This document shows positions 23,689 through 36,320 of a DNA stretch of 64,000 nt, piece after piece. The stretch comes from Delphinus delphis (taxonomy: Eukaryota; Chordata; Mammalia; Artiodactyla; Delphinidae). The notes below the pieces were generated by a model. That model was not told where the DNA came from. It searched no databases and worked only from the letters and a program-made list of their open reading frames with translations. The stretch is taken from contig NW_027192651.1 of NCBI RefSeq assembly GCF_949987515.2, positions 1,860,001 to 1,924,000 of the forward strand, written 5' to 3'. Each line of letters begins with the position of its first letter. Positions within the stretch are counted from its first letter, which is position 1. A program made the translations under genes and the position numbers.

Positions 23689-25267
23689 GTACCCATTACA
23701 CGGGTCTCAACTCTCCAGGTTTAAGGTATTATTCCTTCAGCTAAAACATGCATTTGGAACCCAAGTATGATCAACCATGTGAACGGGAGACGTGTTCAAA
23801 TATGTCTCAGTTTTCCTCCCCTGGTACTCGGGTGCAACATTCCAGACGCTTTACTAACACTCTCCCCACTTGGAGAGTCAGCGCCTTTAACCTCCTGTTT
23901 GGCCCAGTTTGCAATTTCTGCGGAAGATGAACAGGAATAGCGAGAACCAATGAGAGACTAGCTGGAGGTGTCTGGACGGGCAAATTTAACTCTCATTTCC
24001 CACCAGGAAGAGGAATTAACCAAAGGCTCAGCGTGCTGTGCCGGAACCAGATTAGGGCCTGAAGCCATCCTGCGGTGTTGCGGCCAGCTCAAAAGAAAGC
24101 GAGTTGAAGAAAGGAGCTCAGGGGCACTGTAATTCACAAACCTGCAGAGTTATAAATGACAGCTATCGTCCAAAAATTGACTGAAGTAAGGCTGCCAAGA
24201 GGACTTGAAAGCGGGGCAGAATTGCAGGAAACCGATTTCAGGAGGTAGACTGGAATTGCATTGAAAGCATAGGAAAAGAGGCAGAACGTCCACAATGATG
24301 CACTTGGCCAAAAAGGGCGTATGCGTTTTTTCCTGAATATATTCAGGAAAAAACGCATACGCCCTTTTTGGCCAACCAAGCAAGCTTGCAAAGGAAATCT
24401 GCACTACAATGAAGTCTCACTTCCCCCCGGTCAAAAGGGCCATCTGAAAAAAGTATAAAATCCAGAAAGGCAGGACAGGCCATGGAGAACTGGGAGCCTT
24501 GTTATGCTGATGGGCGGGATGTAAATTGCCAACAACCACTCGGGAGAAGTGTATGGTGTTTCCTGAAACATCTAAAAAACAAAGCAACAGAGCCTAGGGC
24601 ACTGCCACTTATGGTCCTATAGCTTAGGGAAATTAAAATCAAAAAGACACAGCCACCCCAAAATTTGGAACGGCTCTGTTTACAAGAACCTCGTTTACAG
24701 TACAAGTTCAACATCGCAGAAAGTGAAAAATGGATAAAGAAGTTGTGGTATTTACTTACAAAGCAATATCACTCAGCAATGAAATCTGTGTCATCAGGCC
24801 CTTAGCAGCACAATGAGTGGATTCAGGTATGATGATTCTAACTGAAGTAAGTCACACAGAAAAAGAAACATCATAAGATATCAGTAATACACGGAATGTA
24901 AACTTGGCTACACAGGAACTGAATTACAGAACAGAACAGGGTCTCAAATTTAGAAAACCAACTTATGCTTGCTTAAGGGTAAAGGTGAGTTGGGGTGCTG
25001 CATAAAACCAGAGATTGAAATGAGCACAGATAAAGTTCCTTAAGCCAAATATGGAATAGACAAGAGCTACTCCTTGGTCAACGAAATGGACTCAACACCC
25101 CATATTAAACGCCTAAGAATGTACCTGACTAGTAAGTATTTTAAAACCTATGGATTGCTATGTCTCCGAAAGAGAATCAAGCATGTGTACAGGGGCATAA
25201 ACGCAGCAGTGATAGGATTGGAGAGGTTCGGTGAGCAAATGAAGACCCTTTGAAGTCATATTGCATG
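23689..25267 (+). repeat. Satellite copy 16 (1,579 bp)
   Basis: Matches copies 12 and 14 except C for T at 24032 (cagcgtgctg). Palindrome 24304-24375 is perfect. Confidence 0.95.
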
Positions 25268-26847
25268 GTACCCATTCCACGGGTTTCAACTACCCAGGTT
25301 TAAGGTATTCTTCCTTCAGCTAAAACATGCATGTGGAACCTAGAGTATGATCAACCATGTGATCGGGAGACGTGTTCAAATATGTCTCAGTTTTCCTACC
25401 CTGGTACTCGGGTGCAACATTCCAGACGCTTTACTAACACTCTCCCGACTTGGAGAGTCAGTCCCTTTAACCTCCTGTTTGGCCCAGTTTGCAATTTCTG
25501 CGGAAGATGAACAGGAATAGCGAGAACCAATGAGAGGTTAGCTGGAGGTGTCTGGACGGGCAAATTTAACTCTCATTTCCCACCAGGAAGAGGAATTAAC
25601 CAAAGGTTCAGCATGCCGTACCGGAACCAGATTAGGGCCTGAAGCCATCCTGCGGTGTTGCGGCCAGCTCAAAAGAAAGCAAGTCGAAGAAAGGAGCCCA
25701 GGGGCACTGTAATTCACAAACCTGCAGAGTTATAAATGACAGCTATCGTCCAAAAATAGACTGAAGTAAGGCTGCCAAGAGGACTTGAAAGCGGGGCAGA
25801 ATTGCAGGAAACCGATTTCAGGAGGTAGACTGGAATTGCATTGAAAGCATAGGAAAAGAGGCAGAACGTCCACAATGATGCACTTGGCCAAAAAGGGCGT
25901 ATGCGTTTTTTCCTGAATATATTCAGGAAAAAACGCATAAGCCCTTTTTGGCCAACCAAGCAAGCTTGCAAAGGAAATCTGCACTACAATGAAGTCTCAC
26001 TTCCCCCCGGTCAAAAGGGCCATCTGAAAAAAGTGTAAAATGCAGAAAGGCAGGACAGGCCATGGAGAACTGGGAGCCTTGTTATGCTGATGGGCGGGAT
26101 GTAAATTGCCAACAACCACTCGGGAGAAGTGTATGGTGTTTCCTGAAACATCTAAAAAACAAAGCAACAGAACCTAGGGCACTTCCACTTATGGTCCTAT
26201 AGCTTAGGGAAATTAAATTCAAAAAGACACAGCCACCCCAAAGTTTGGAACGGCTCTGTTTACAAGAACCTCGTTTACAGTACAAGTTCAACATCGCAGA
26301 AAGTGAAAAATGGATAAAGAAGTTGTGGTATTTACTTACAAAGCAATATCACTCAGCAATGAAATCTATGTCATCAGGCCCTTAGCATCACAATGAGTGG
26401 ATTCAGGTATGATGATTCTAACTGAAATAAGTCACACAGAAAAAGAAACATCATAAGATATCACTAATACACGGAATGTAAACTTGGCTACACAGGAACT
26501 GAATTACAGAACAGAACAGGGTCTCAAATTTAGAAAACCAACTTATGCTTGCTTAAGGGGAAAGGTGAGTTGGGGTGCTGCATAAAACGAGAGATTGAAA
26601 TGAGCACAGATAAAGTTCCTTAAGCCCAATATGGAATAGACAAGAGCTACTCCTTGCTCAACGAAATGGACTCAACACCCCATATTAATCGCCTAAGAAT
26701 GTACCTGACTAGTAAGTATCTTAAAACCTATGGATTGCTATGTCTCTGAAAGAGAATCAAGCGTGTGTACAGGGGCATAAACACAGCAGTGATAGGATTG
26801 GAGAGGTTCGGTGAGCAAATGAGGACCCTTTGAAGTCATATTGCATG
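25268..26847 (+). repeat. Satellite copy 17 (1,580 bp)
   Basis: Its first 400 bases match copies 13 and 15; from 25668 it departs (gccagctcaaaag, then aagtcgaag). Palindrome 25884-25955 has one right-arm mismatch (gcataagccc). Private ttaaattcaaaaag near 26213. Middle ac, right ggaacggctc. Confidence 0.95.
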
Positions 26848-28425
26848 GTACCTATTCCACGGGTTTCAACTACCTAGGTTTAACGTATTCTTCCTTCAGC
26901 TAAAACATGCATGTGGAACCTAGAGTATGATCAACCATGTGATCGGGAGACGTGTTCAAATATGTCTCAGTTTTCCTCCCCTGGTACTCGGGTGCAACAT
27001 TCCAGATGCTTTACTAACACTCTCCCCACTTGGAGAGTCAGTCCCTTTAACCTCCTGCTTGGCCCAGTTTGCAATTTCTGCGGAAGATGAACAGGAATAG
27101 CGAGAACCAATGAGAGGCTAGCTGGAGGTGTCTGGACGGGCAAATTTAACTCTCATTTCCCACCAGGAAGAGGAATTAACCAAAGGCTCAGCGTGCCGTG
27201 CCGGAACCAGATTAGGGCCTGAAGCCATCCTGCAGTGGTGCGGCCAGCTCAAAAGAAAGCGAGTTGAAGAAAGGAGCTCAGGGGCACTGTAATTCACAAA
27301 CCTGCAGAGTTATAAATGACAGCTATCGTCCAAAAATAGACTGAAGTAAGGCTGCCAAGAGGACTTGAAAGCGGGGCAGAATTGCAGGAAACCGATTTCA
27401 GGAGGTAGACTGGAATTGCATTGAAAGCATAGGAAAAGAGGCAGAACGTCCACAATGATGCACTTGGCCAAAAAGGGCGTATGCGTTTTTTCCTGAATAT
27501 ATTCAGGAAAAAACGCATACGCCCTTTTTGGCCAACCAAGCAAGTTTGCAAAGGAAATCTGCACTACAATGAAGTCTCACTTCCCCCCGGTCAAAAGGGC
27601 CATCTGAAAAAAGTGTAAAATCCAGAAAGGCCACAGGCCATTGAGAACTGGGAGCCTTGTTATGCTGATGGGCGGGATGTAAATTGCCAACAGACACTCG
27701 GGAGAAGTGTATGGTGTTTCCTGAAACATCTAAAAAACAAAGCAACAGAGCCTAGGGCACTGCCACTTATGGTCCTATAGCTTAGGGAAATTAAAATCAA
27801 AAAGACACAACCACCCCAAAGTTTGGAACGGCTCTGTTTACAAGAACCTCGTTTACAGTACAAGTTCAACATCGCAGAAAGTGAAAAATGGATAAAGAAG
27901 TTGTGGTATTCACTTACAAAGCAATATCACTCAGCAATGAAATCTATGTCATCAGACCCTTAGCAGCACAATGAGTGGATTCAGGTATGATGATTCTAAC
28001 TGAAATAAGTCACACAGAAAAAGAAACATCATAAGATATCAGTAATACACGGAATGTAAACTTGGCTACACAGGAACTGAATTACAGAACAGAACAGGGT
28101 CTCAAATTTAGAAAACCAACTTATGCTTGCTTAAGGGTAAAGGTGAGTTGGGGTGCTGCATAAAACCAGAGATTGCAATGAGCACAGATAAAGTTCCTTA
28201 AGTCAAATATGGAATAGACAAGAGCTACTCCTTGCTCAACGAAATGGACTCAACACCGCATATTAAACGCCTAAGAATGTACCTGACTAGTAAGTATCGG
28301 AAAACCTATGGATTGCTATGTCTCCAAAAGAGAATCAAGCATGTGTACAGGGGCATAAACGCAGCAGTGATAGGATTGGAGAGGTTCGGTGAGCAAATGA
28401 AGACCCTTTGAAGTCATATTGCATG
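26848..28425 (+). repeat. Satellite copy 18 (1,578 bp)
   Basis: Left type A with private ggtacctattcc, tacctaggtttaacg and cctgcttggccc. Middle ga, right ggaacggctc. Shares aagttt in place of aagctt and ggccacaggcc with copy 5. Palindrome 27464-27535 is perfect. Confidence 0.95.
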
Positions 28426-30004
28426 GTACCCATTACACGGGTCTCAACTCTCCAGGTTTAAGGTATTCTTCCTTCAGCTAAAACATGCATGTGGAACCCA
28501 AGTATGATCAACCATGTGAACGGGAGACGTGTTCAAATATGTCTCAGTTTTCCTCCCCTGGTACTCGGGTGCAACATTCCAGACGCTTTACTAACACTCT
28601 CCCCACTTGGAGAGTCAGCGCCTTTAACCTCCTGTTTGGCCCAGTTTGCAATTTCTGCGGAAGATGAACAGGAATAGCGAGAACCAATGAGAGGCTAGCT
28701 GGAGGTGTCTGGACGGGCAAATTTAACTCTCATTTCCCACAAGGAAGAGGAAATAACCAAAGGCTCAGCGTGCCGTACCGGAACCAGATTAGGGCCTGAA
28801 GCCATCCTGCGGTGTTGCGGCCAGGTCACAAGAAAGCGAGTTGAAGAAAGGAGCTCAGGGGCACTGTAATTCACAAACCTGCAGAGTTATAAATGACAGC
28901 TATCGTCCAAAAATACACTGAAGTAAGGCTGCCAAGAAGACTTGAAAGCGGGGCAGAATTGCAGGAAACCGATTTCAGGAGGTAGACTGGAATTGCATTG
29001 AAAGCATAGGAAAAGAGGCAGAACGTCCACAATGATGCACTTGGCCAAAAAGGGCGTATGCGTTTTTTCCTGAATATATTCAGGAAAAAACGCATACGCA
29101 CTTTTTGGCCAACCAAGCAAGCTTGCAAAGGAAATCTGCACTACAATGAAGTCTCACTTCCCCCCGGTCAAAAGGGCCATCTGAAAAAAGTGTAAAATCC
29201 AGAAAGGCAGGACAGGCCATGGAGAACTGGGAGCCTTGTTATGCTGATGGGCGGGATGTAAATTGCCAACAGACACTTGGGAGAAGTGTATGGTGTTTCC
29301 TGAAACATCGAAAAAACAAAGCAACAGAGCCTAGGGCACTTCCACTTATGGTCCTATAGCTTAGGGAAATTAAAATCAAAAAGACACAGCCACCCCAAAG
29401 TTTGGGACGCCTCTGTTTACAAGAACCTCGTTTACAGTACAAGTTCAACATCGCAGAAAGTGAAAAATGGATAAAGAAATTGTGGTATTCACTTACAAAG
29501 AAATATCACTCAGCAATGAAATCTATGTCATCAGGCACTTAGCAGCACAATGAGTGGATTCAGGTATGATGATTCTAACTGAAATAAGTCACACAGAAAA
29601 AGAAACATCATAAGATATCAGTAATACACGGAATGTAAACTTGGCTACACAGGAACTGAATTACAGAACAGAACAGTGTCTCAAATTTAGAAAAACAACT
29701 TATGCTTGCTTAAGGGTAAAGGTGAGTTGGGGTGCTGCATAAAACCAGAGATTGAAATGAGCACAGATAAAGTTCCTTAAGCCAAATATGGAATAGACAA
29801 GAGCTACTCCTTGCTCAATGAAATGGACTCAACACCGCATATTAAACGCCTAAGAATGTACCTGACTTGTAAGTATCTTAAAACCTATGGATTGCTATGT
29901 CTCCGAAAGAGAATCAAGCATGTGTACAGGGGCATAAACGCAGCAGTGATAGGATTGGAGAGGTTCGGTGAGCAAATGAAGACCCTTTGAAGTCATATTG
30001 CATG
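28426..30004 (+). repeat. Satellite copy 19 (1,579 bp)
   Basis: Left type B, middle ga, right gggacgcctc. Palindrome 29041-29112 has one right-arm mismatch (cgcactttttgg). Private cccacaaggaag near 28736 and aaacatcgaaaaaac near 29303. Confidence 0.95.
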
Positions 30005-31582
30005 GTACCCATTCCACGGGTCTCAACTCTCCAGGTTTAAGGTATTCTTCCTTCAGCTAAAACATGCATGTGGAACCCAAGTATGATCAACCATGTGAAC
30101 GGGAGACGTGTTCAAATATGTCTCAGTTTTCCTCCCCTGGTACTCGGGTGCAACATTCCAGACGCTTTACTAACACTCTCCCCACTTGGAGAGTCAGCGC
30201 CTTTAACCTCCTGTTTGGCCCAGTTTGCAATTTCTGCGGAAGATGAACAGGAATAGCGAGAACAAATGAGAGGCTAGCTGGAGGTGTCTGGACGGGCAAA
30301 TTTAACTCTCATTTCCCACCAGGAAGAGGAATTAACCAAAGGCTCAGCATGCCGGGCCGGAACCAGATTAGGGCCTGAAGCCATCCTGCGGTGTTGCGGC
30401 CAGGTCACAAGAAAGCGAGTTGAAGAAAGGAGCTCAGGGGCACTGTAATTCACAAACCTGCAGAGTTATAAATGACAGCTATCGTCCAAAAATAGACTGA
30501 AGTAAGGCTGCCAAGAGGACTTGAAAGCGGGGCAGAATTGCAGGAAAGCGATTTCAGGAGGTAGACTGGAATTGCATTGAAAGCATAGGAAAAGAGGCAG
30601 AACGTCCACAATGATGCACTTGGCCAAAAAGGGCGTATGCGTTTTTTCCTGAATATATTCAGGAAAAAACGCATACGCCCTTTTTGGCCAACCAAGCAAG
30701 CTTGCAAAGGAAATCTGCACTACAATGAAGTCTCACTTCCCCCCGGTCAAAAGGGCCATCTAAAAAAAGTGTAAAATCCAGAAAGGCAGGACAGACCATG
30801 GACAACTGGGAGCCTTGTTATGCTGATGGGCGGGATGTAAATTGCCAACAGACACTCGGGAGAAGTGTATGGTGTTTCCTGAAACATCTAAAAAACAAAG
30901 CAACAGAGCCTAGGGCACTTCCACTTATGGTCCTATAGCTTAGGGAAATTAAAATCAAAAAGACACAGCCACCCCAAAGTTTGGGACGCCTCTGTTTACA
31001 AGAACCTCGTTTACAGTACAAGTTCAACATCGCAGAAAGTGAAAAATGGATAAAGAAGTTGTGGTATTTACTTACAAAGCAATATCACTCAGCAATGAAA
31101 TCTATGTCATCAGGCCCTTAGCATCACAATGAGTGGATTCAGGTATGATGATTCTAACTGAAATAAGTCACACAGAAAAAAAACATCATAAGATATCAGT
31201 AATACACGGAATGTAAACTTGGCTACACAGGAACTGAATTACAGAACAGAACAGGGTCTCAAATTTAGAAAACCAACTTATGCTTGCTTAAGGGTAAAGG
31301 TGAGTTGGGGTGCTGCATAAAACCAGAGATTGAAATGAGCACAGATAAAGTTCCTTAAGTCAAATATGGAATAGACAAGAGCTACTCCTTGCTCAACGAA
31401 ATGGACTCAACACCGCATATTAAACGCCTAAGAATGTACCTGACTAGTAAGTATCGGAAAACCTATGGATTGCTATGTCTCCAAAAGAGAATCAAGCATG
31501 TGTACAGGGGCATAAACGCAGCAGTGATAGGATTGGAGAGGTTCGGTGAGCAAATGAAGACCCTTTGAAGTCATATTGCATG
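30005..31582 (+). repeat. Satellite copy 20 (1,578 bp)
   Basis: Left type B, middle ga, right gggacgcctc. catctaaaaaaagtg near 30757 is shared with copy 27, and agaccatgg near 30793 with copies 21, 27, 28 and 31. Also gaaagcgatttc near 30544. Palindrome 30620-30691 is perfect. Confidence 0.95.
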
Positions 31583-33161
31583 GTACCCATTACACGGGTC
31601 TCAACTCTCCAGGTTTAAGGTATTCTTCCTTCAGCTAAAACATGCATGTGGAACCCAAGTATGATCAACCATGTGAACGGGAGACGTGTTCAAATATGTC
31701 TCAGTTTTCCTCCCCTGGTACTCGGGTGCAACATTCCAGACGCTTTACTAACACTCTCCCGACTTGGAGAGTCAGCGCCTTTAACCTCCTGTTTGGCCCA
31801 GTTTGCAATTTCTGCGGAAGATGAACAGGAATAGCGAGAACCAATGAGAGACTAGCTGGAGGTGTCTGGACGGGCAAATTTAACTCTCATTTCCCACCAG
31901 GAAAAGGAAATAATGAAAGGCTCAGCGTGCCGTGCCGGAACCAGATTAGGGCCTGAAGCCATCCTGCGGTGTTGCGGCCAGGTCACAAGAAAGCAAGTTG
32001 AAGAAAGGAGCTCAGGGGCACTGTAATTCACAAACCTGCAGAGTTATAAATGACAGCTATCGTCCAAAAATAGACTGAAGTAAGGCTGCCAAGAGGACTT
32101 GAAAGCGGGGCAGAATTGCAGGAAACCGATTTCAGGAGGTAGACTGGAATTGCATTGAAAGCATAGGAAAAGAGGCAGAACGTCCACAATGATGCACTTG
32201 GCCAAAAAGGGCATATGCGTTTTTTCCTGAATATATTCAGGAAAAAACGCATATGCCCTTTTTGGCCAACCAAGCAAGCTTGCAAAGGATATCTGCACTA
32301 CAATGAAGTCTCACTTCCCCCCGGTCAAAAGGGCCATCTGAAAAAAGTGTAAAATCCAGAAAGGCAGGACAGACCATGGACAACTGGGAGCCTTGTTATG
32401 CTGATGGGCGGGATGTAAATTGCCAACAACCACTCGGGAGAAGTGTATGGTGTTTCCTGAAACATCTAAAAAACAAAGCAACAGAACCTAGGGCACTTCC
32501 ACTTATGGTCCTATAGCTTAGGGAAATTAAAATCAAAAAGACACAGCCACCCCAAAGTTTGGAACGGCTCTGTTTACAAGAACCTCGTTTACAGTACAAG
32601 TTCAACATCGCAGAAAGTGAAAAATGGATAAAGAAGTTGTGGTATTTACTTACAAAGCAATATCACTCAGCAATGAAATCTGTGTCATCAGGCCCTTAGC
32701 AGCACAATGAGTGGATTCAGGTATGATGATTCTAACTGAAATAAGTCACACAGAAAAAGAAACATCATAAGATATCAGTAATACACGGAATGTAAACTTG
32801 ACTACACAGGAACTGAATTACAAAACAGAACAGGGTCTCAAATTTAGAAAACCAACTTATTCTTGCTTAAGGGTAAAGGTGAGTTGGGGTGCTGCATAAA
32901 ACCAGAGATTGAAATGAGCACAGATAAAGTTCCTTAAGCCAAATATGGAATAGACAAGAGCTACTCCTTGCTCAACGAAATGGACTCAACACCCCATATT
33001 AAACGCCTAAGAATGTACCTGACTAGTAAGTATCTTAAAACCTATGGATTGCTATGTCTCCGAAAGAGAATCAAGCATGTGTACAGGGGCATAAACGCAG
33101 CAGTGATAGGATTGGAGAGGTTCGGTGAGCAAATGAAGACCCTTTGAAGTCATATTGCATG
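31583..33161 (+). repeat. Satellite copy 21 (1,579 bp)
   Basis: Left type B, middle ac, right ggaacggctc. aaaaggaaataatgaaagg near 31902 is shared only with copies 28 and 31. Its palindrome has a matched change in both arms, listed separately. Confidence 0.95.
32198..32269. repeat. Palindrome of copy 21 with matched changes in both arms
   Basis: The left arm has A for G at 32213 and the right arm T for C at 32254. The two sites pair with each other (32213 + 32254 = 32198 + 32269), so the 72-bp palindrome stays perfect. Both changes fall in a CpG. Confidence 0.93.
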
Positions 33162-34740
33162 GTACCCATTACACGGGTCTCAACTCTCCAGGTTTAAGGT
33201 ATTCTTCCTTCAGCTAAAACATGCATGTGGAACCCAAGTATGATCAACCATGTGAACGGGAGACGTGTTCAAATATGTCTCAGTTTTCCTCCCCTGGTAC
33301 TCGGGTGCAACATTCCAGACGATTTACTAACACTCTCCCCACTTGGAGAGTCAGTCCCTTTAACCTCCTGTTTGGCCCAGTTTGCAATTTCTGCGGAAGA
33401 TGAACAGGAATAGCGAGAACCAATGAGAGGCTAGCTGGAGGTGTCTGGACGGGCAAATTTAACTCTCATTTCCCACCAGGAAGAGGAATTAACCAAAGGC
33501 TCAGCATGCCGGGCCGGAACCAGATTAGGGCCTGAAGCCATCCTGCGGTGTTGCGGCCAGGTCACAAGAAAGCAAGTTGAAGAAAGGAGCTCAGGGGCAC
33601 TGTAATTCACAAACCTGCAGAGTTATAAATGACAGCTATCGTCCAAAAATAGACTGAAGTAAGGCTGCCAAGAGGACTTGAAAGCAGTGCAGAATTGCAG
33701 GAAACCGATTTCAGGAGGTAGACTGGAATTGCATTGAAAGCATAGGAAAAGAGGCAGAACGTCCACAATGATGCACTTGGCCAAAAAGTGTGTATGCGTT
33801 TTTTCCTGAATATATTCAGGAAAAAACGCATACGCCCTTTTTGGCCAACCAAGCAAGCTTGCAAAGGAAATCTGCACTACAATGAAGTCTCACTTCCCCC
33901 CGGTCAAAAGGGTCATCTGAAAAAAGTGTAAAATCCTGAAAGGCAGGACAGGCCATGGAGAACTGGGAGCCTTGTTATGCTGATGGGCGGGATGTAAATT
34001 GCCAACAACCACTCGGGAGAAGTGTATGGTGTTTCCTGAAACATCTAAAAAACAAAGCAACAGAACCTAGGGCACTTCCACTTATGGTCCTATAGCTTAG
34101 GGAAATTAAAATCAAAAAGACACAGCCACCCCAAAGTTTGGAACGGCTCTGTTTACAAGAACCTCGTTTACAGTACAAGTTCAACATCGCAGAAAGTGAA
34201 AAATGGATAAAGAAGTTGTGGTATTTACTTACAAAGCAATATCACTCACCAATGAAATCTGTGTCATCAGGCCCTTAGCAGCACAATGAGTGGATTCAGG
34301 TATGATGATTCTAACTGAAATAAGTCACACAGAAAAAGAAACATCATAAGATATCAGTAATACACGGAATGGAAACTTGGCTACACAGGAACTGAATTAC
34401 AGAACAGAACAGGGTCTCAAATTTAGAAAACCAACTTATTCTTGCTTAAGGGTAAAGGTGAGTTGGGGTGCTGCATAAAACCAGAGATTGAAATGAGCAC
34501 AGATAAAGTTCCTTAAGCCAAATATGGAATAGACAAGAGCTACTCCTTGCTCAACGAAATGGACTCAACACCCCATATTAAACGCCTAAGAATGTACCTG
34601 ACTAGTAAGTATCTTAAAACCTATGGATTGCTATGTCTCCGAAAGAGAATCAAGCATGTGTACAGGGGCATAAACGCAGCAGTGATAGGATTGGAGAGGT
34701 TCGGTGAGAAAATGAAGACCCTTTGAAGTCATATTGCATG
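33162..34740 (+). repeat. Satellite copy 22 (1,579 bp)
   Basis: Left type B, middle ac, right ggaacggctc. Palindrome 33777-33848 has two unpaired left-arm changes (aagtgtgtatg). Private gacgatttacta near 33319, aaagcagtgcag near 33683 and cactcaccaatg near 34245. Confidence 0.95.
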
Positions 34741-36320
34741 GTACCCATTCCACGGGTTTCAACTACCCAGGTTTAAGGTATTCTTCCTTCAGCTAAAACA
34801 TGCATGTGGAACCTAGAGTATGATCAACCATGTGATCGGGAGACGTGTTCAAATATGTCTCAGTTTTCCTCCCCTGGTACTCGGGTGCAACATTCCAGAC
34901 GCTTTACTAACACTCTCCCCACTTGGAGAGTCAGCGCCTTTAACCTCCTGTTTGGCCCAGTTTGCAATTTCTGCGGAAGATGAACAGGAATAGCGAGAAC
35001 CAATGAGAGGCTAGCTGGAGGTGTCTGGACGGGCAAATTTAACTCTCATTTCCCACCAGGAAGAGGAAATAACCAAAGGCTCAGCGTGCCGTGCCGGAAC
35101 CAGATTAGGGCCTGAAGCCATCCTGCAGTGTTGCGGCCAGGTCACAAGAAAGCAAGTTGAAGAAAGCAGCTCAGGGGCACTGTAATTCACAAACGTGCAG
35201 AGTTATAAATGACAGCTATCGTCCAAAAATAGACTGAAGTAAGGCTGCCAAGAGGACTTGAAAGCGGGGCAGAATTGCAGGAAACCGATTTCAGGAGGTA
35301 GACTGGAATTGCATTGAAAGCATAGGAAAAGAGGCAGAACGTCCACAATGATGCACTTGGCCAAAAAGGGCGTATGCGTTTTTTCCTGAATATATTCAGG
35401 AAAAAACGCATACGCCCTTTTTGGCCAACCAAGCAAGCTTGCAAAGGAAATCTGCACTACAATGAAGTCTCACTTCCCCCCGGTCAAAAGGGCCATCTGA
35501 AAAAAGTGTAAAATCCAGAAAGGCAGGACAGGCCATGGAGAACTGGGAGCCTTGTTATGCTGATGGGCGGGATGTAAATTGCCAACAGACACTTGGGAGA
35601 AGTGTATGGTGTTTCCTGAAACATCTAAAAAACAAAGCAACAGAGCCTAGGGCACTTCCACTTATGGTCCTATAGCTTAGGGAAATTAAAATCAAAAAGA
35701 CACAGCCACCCCAAAGTTTGGGACGCCTCTGTTTACAAGAACCTCATTTACAGTACAAGTTCAACATCGCAGAAAGTGAAAAATGGATAAAGAAGTTGTG
35801 GTATTCACTTACAAAGCAATATCACTCAGCAATGAAATCTATGTCATCAGGCCCTTAGCAGCACAATGAGTGGATTCAGGTATGATGATTCTAACTGAAA
35901 TAAGTCACACAGAAAAAGAAACATCATAAGATATCAGTAATACACGGAATGGAAACTTGGCTACACAGGAACTGAATTACAGAACAGAACAGGGTCTCAA
36001 ATTTAGAAAACCAACTTATGCTTGCTTAAGGGTAAAGGTGAGTTGGGGTGCTGCATAAAACCAGAGATTGAAATGAGCACAGATAAAGTTCCTTAAGCCA
36101 AATATGGAATAGACAAGAGCTACTCCTTGCTCAACGAAATGGACTCAACACCGCATATTAAACGCCTAAGAATGTACCTGACTTGTAAGTATCTTAAAAC
36201 CTATGGATTGCTATGTCTCCGAAAGAGAATCAAGCATGTGTACAGGGGCATAAACGCAGCAGTGATAGGATTGGAGAGGTTCGGTGAGCAAATGAAGACC
36301 CTTTGAAGTCATATTGCATG
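34741..36320 (+). repeat. Satellite copy 23 (1,580 bp)
   Basis: Left type A, middle ga, right gggacgcctc followed by private cctcatttacag. Has acgtgcag like copies 1, 24 and 25, and private gaaagcagctcagg near 35162. Palindrome 35357-35428 is perfect. Confidence 0.95.

Larger units (their letters stand above)
16178..25667 (+). repeat. Higher-order block: three nearly identical 3,159-bp dimers
   Basis: Copies 11-17 alternate two unit forms and repeat exactly every 3,159 bp. Similarity starts just after a difference at 16177/19336 and ends just before one at 25668, a span of 9,490 bp, or three dimers plus 13 bp. I found only two differences between the three dimers: C at 22930 and C at 24032. 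I compared by reading, not by computation, so a few more could exist. Confidence 0.9.

Noticed and set aside
16178..25667. The triple dimer as a distinct gene cluster or separate element
   Set aside because: It is made of ordinary satellite units with the same palindrome and LINE-1 relic; only its uniformity is unusual.
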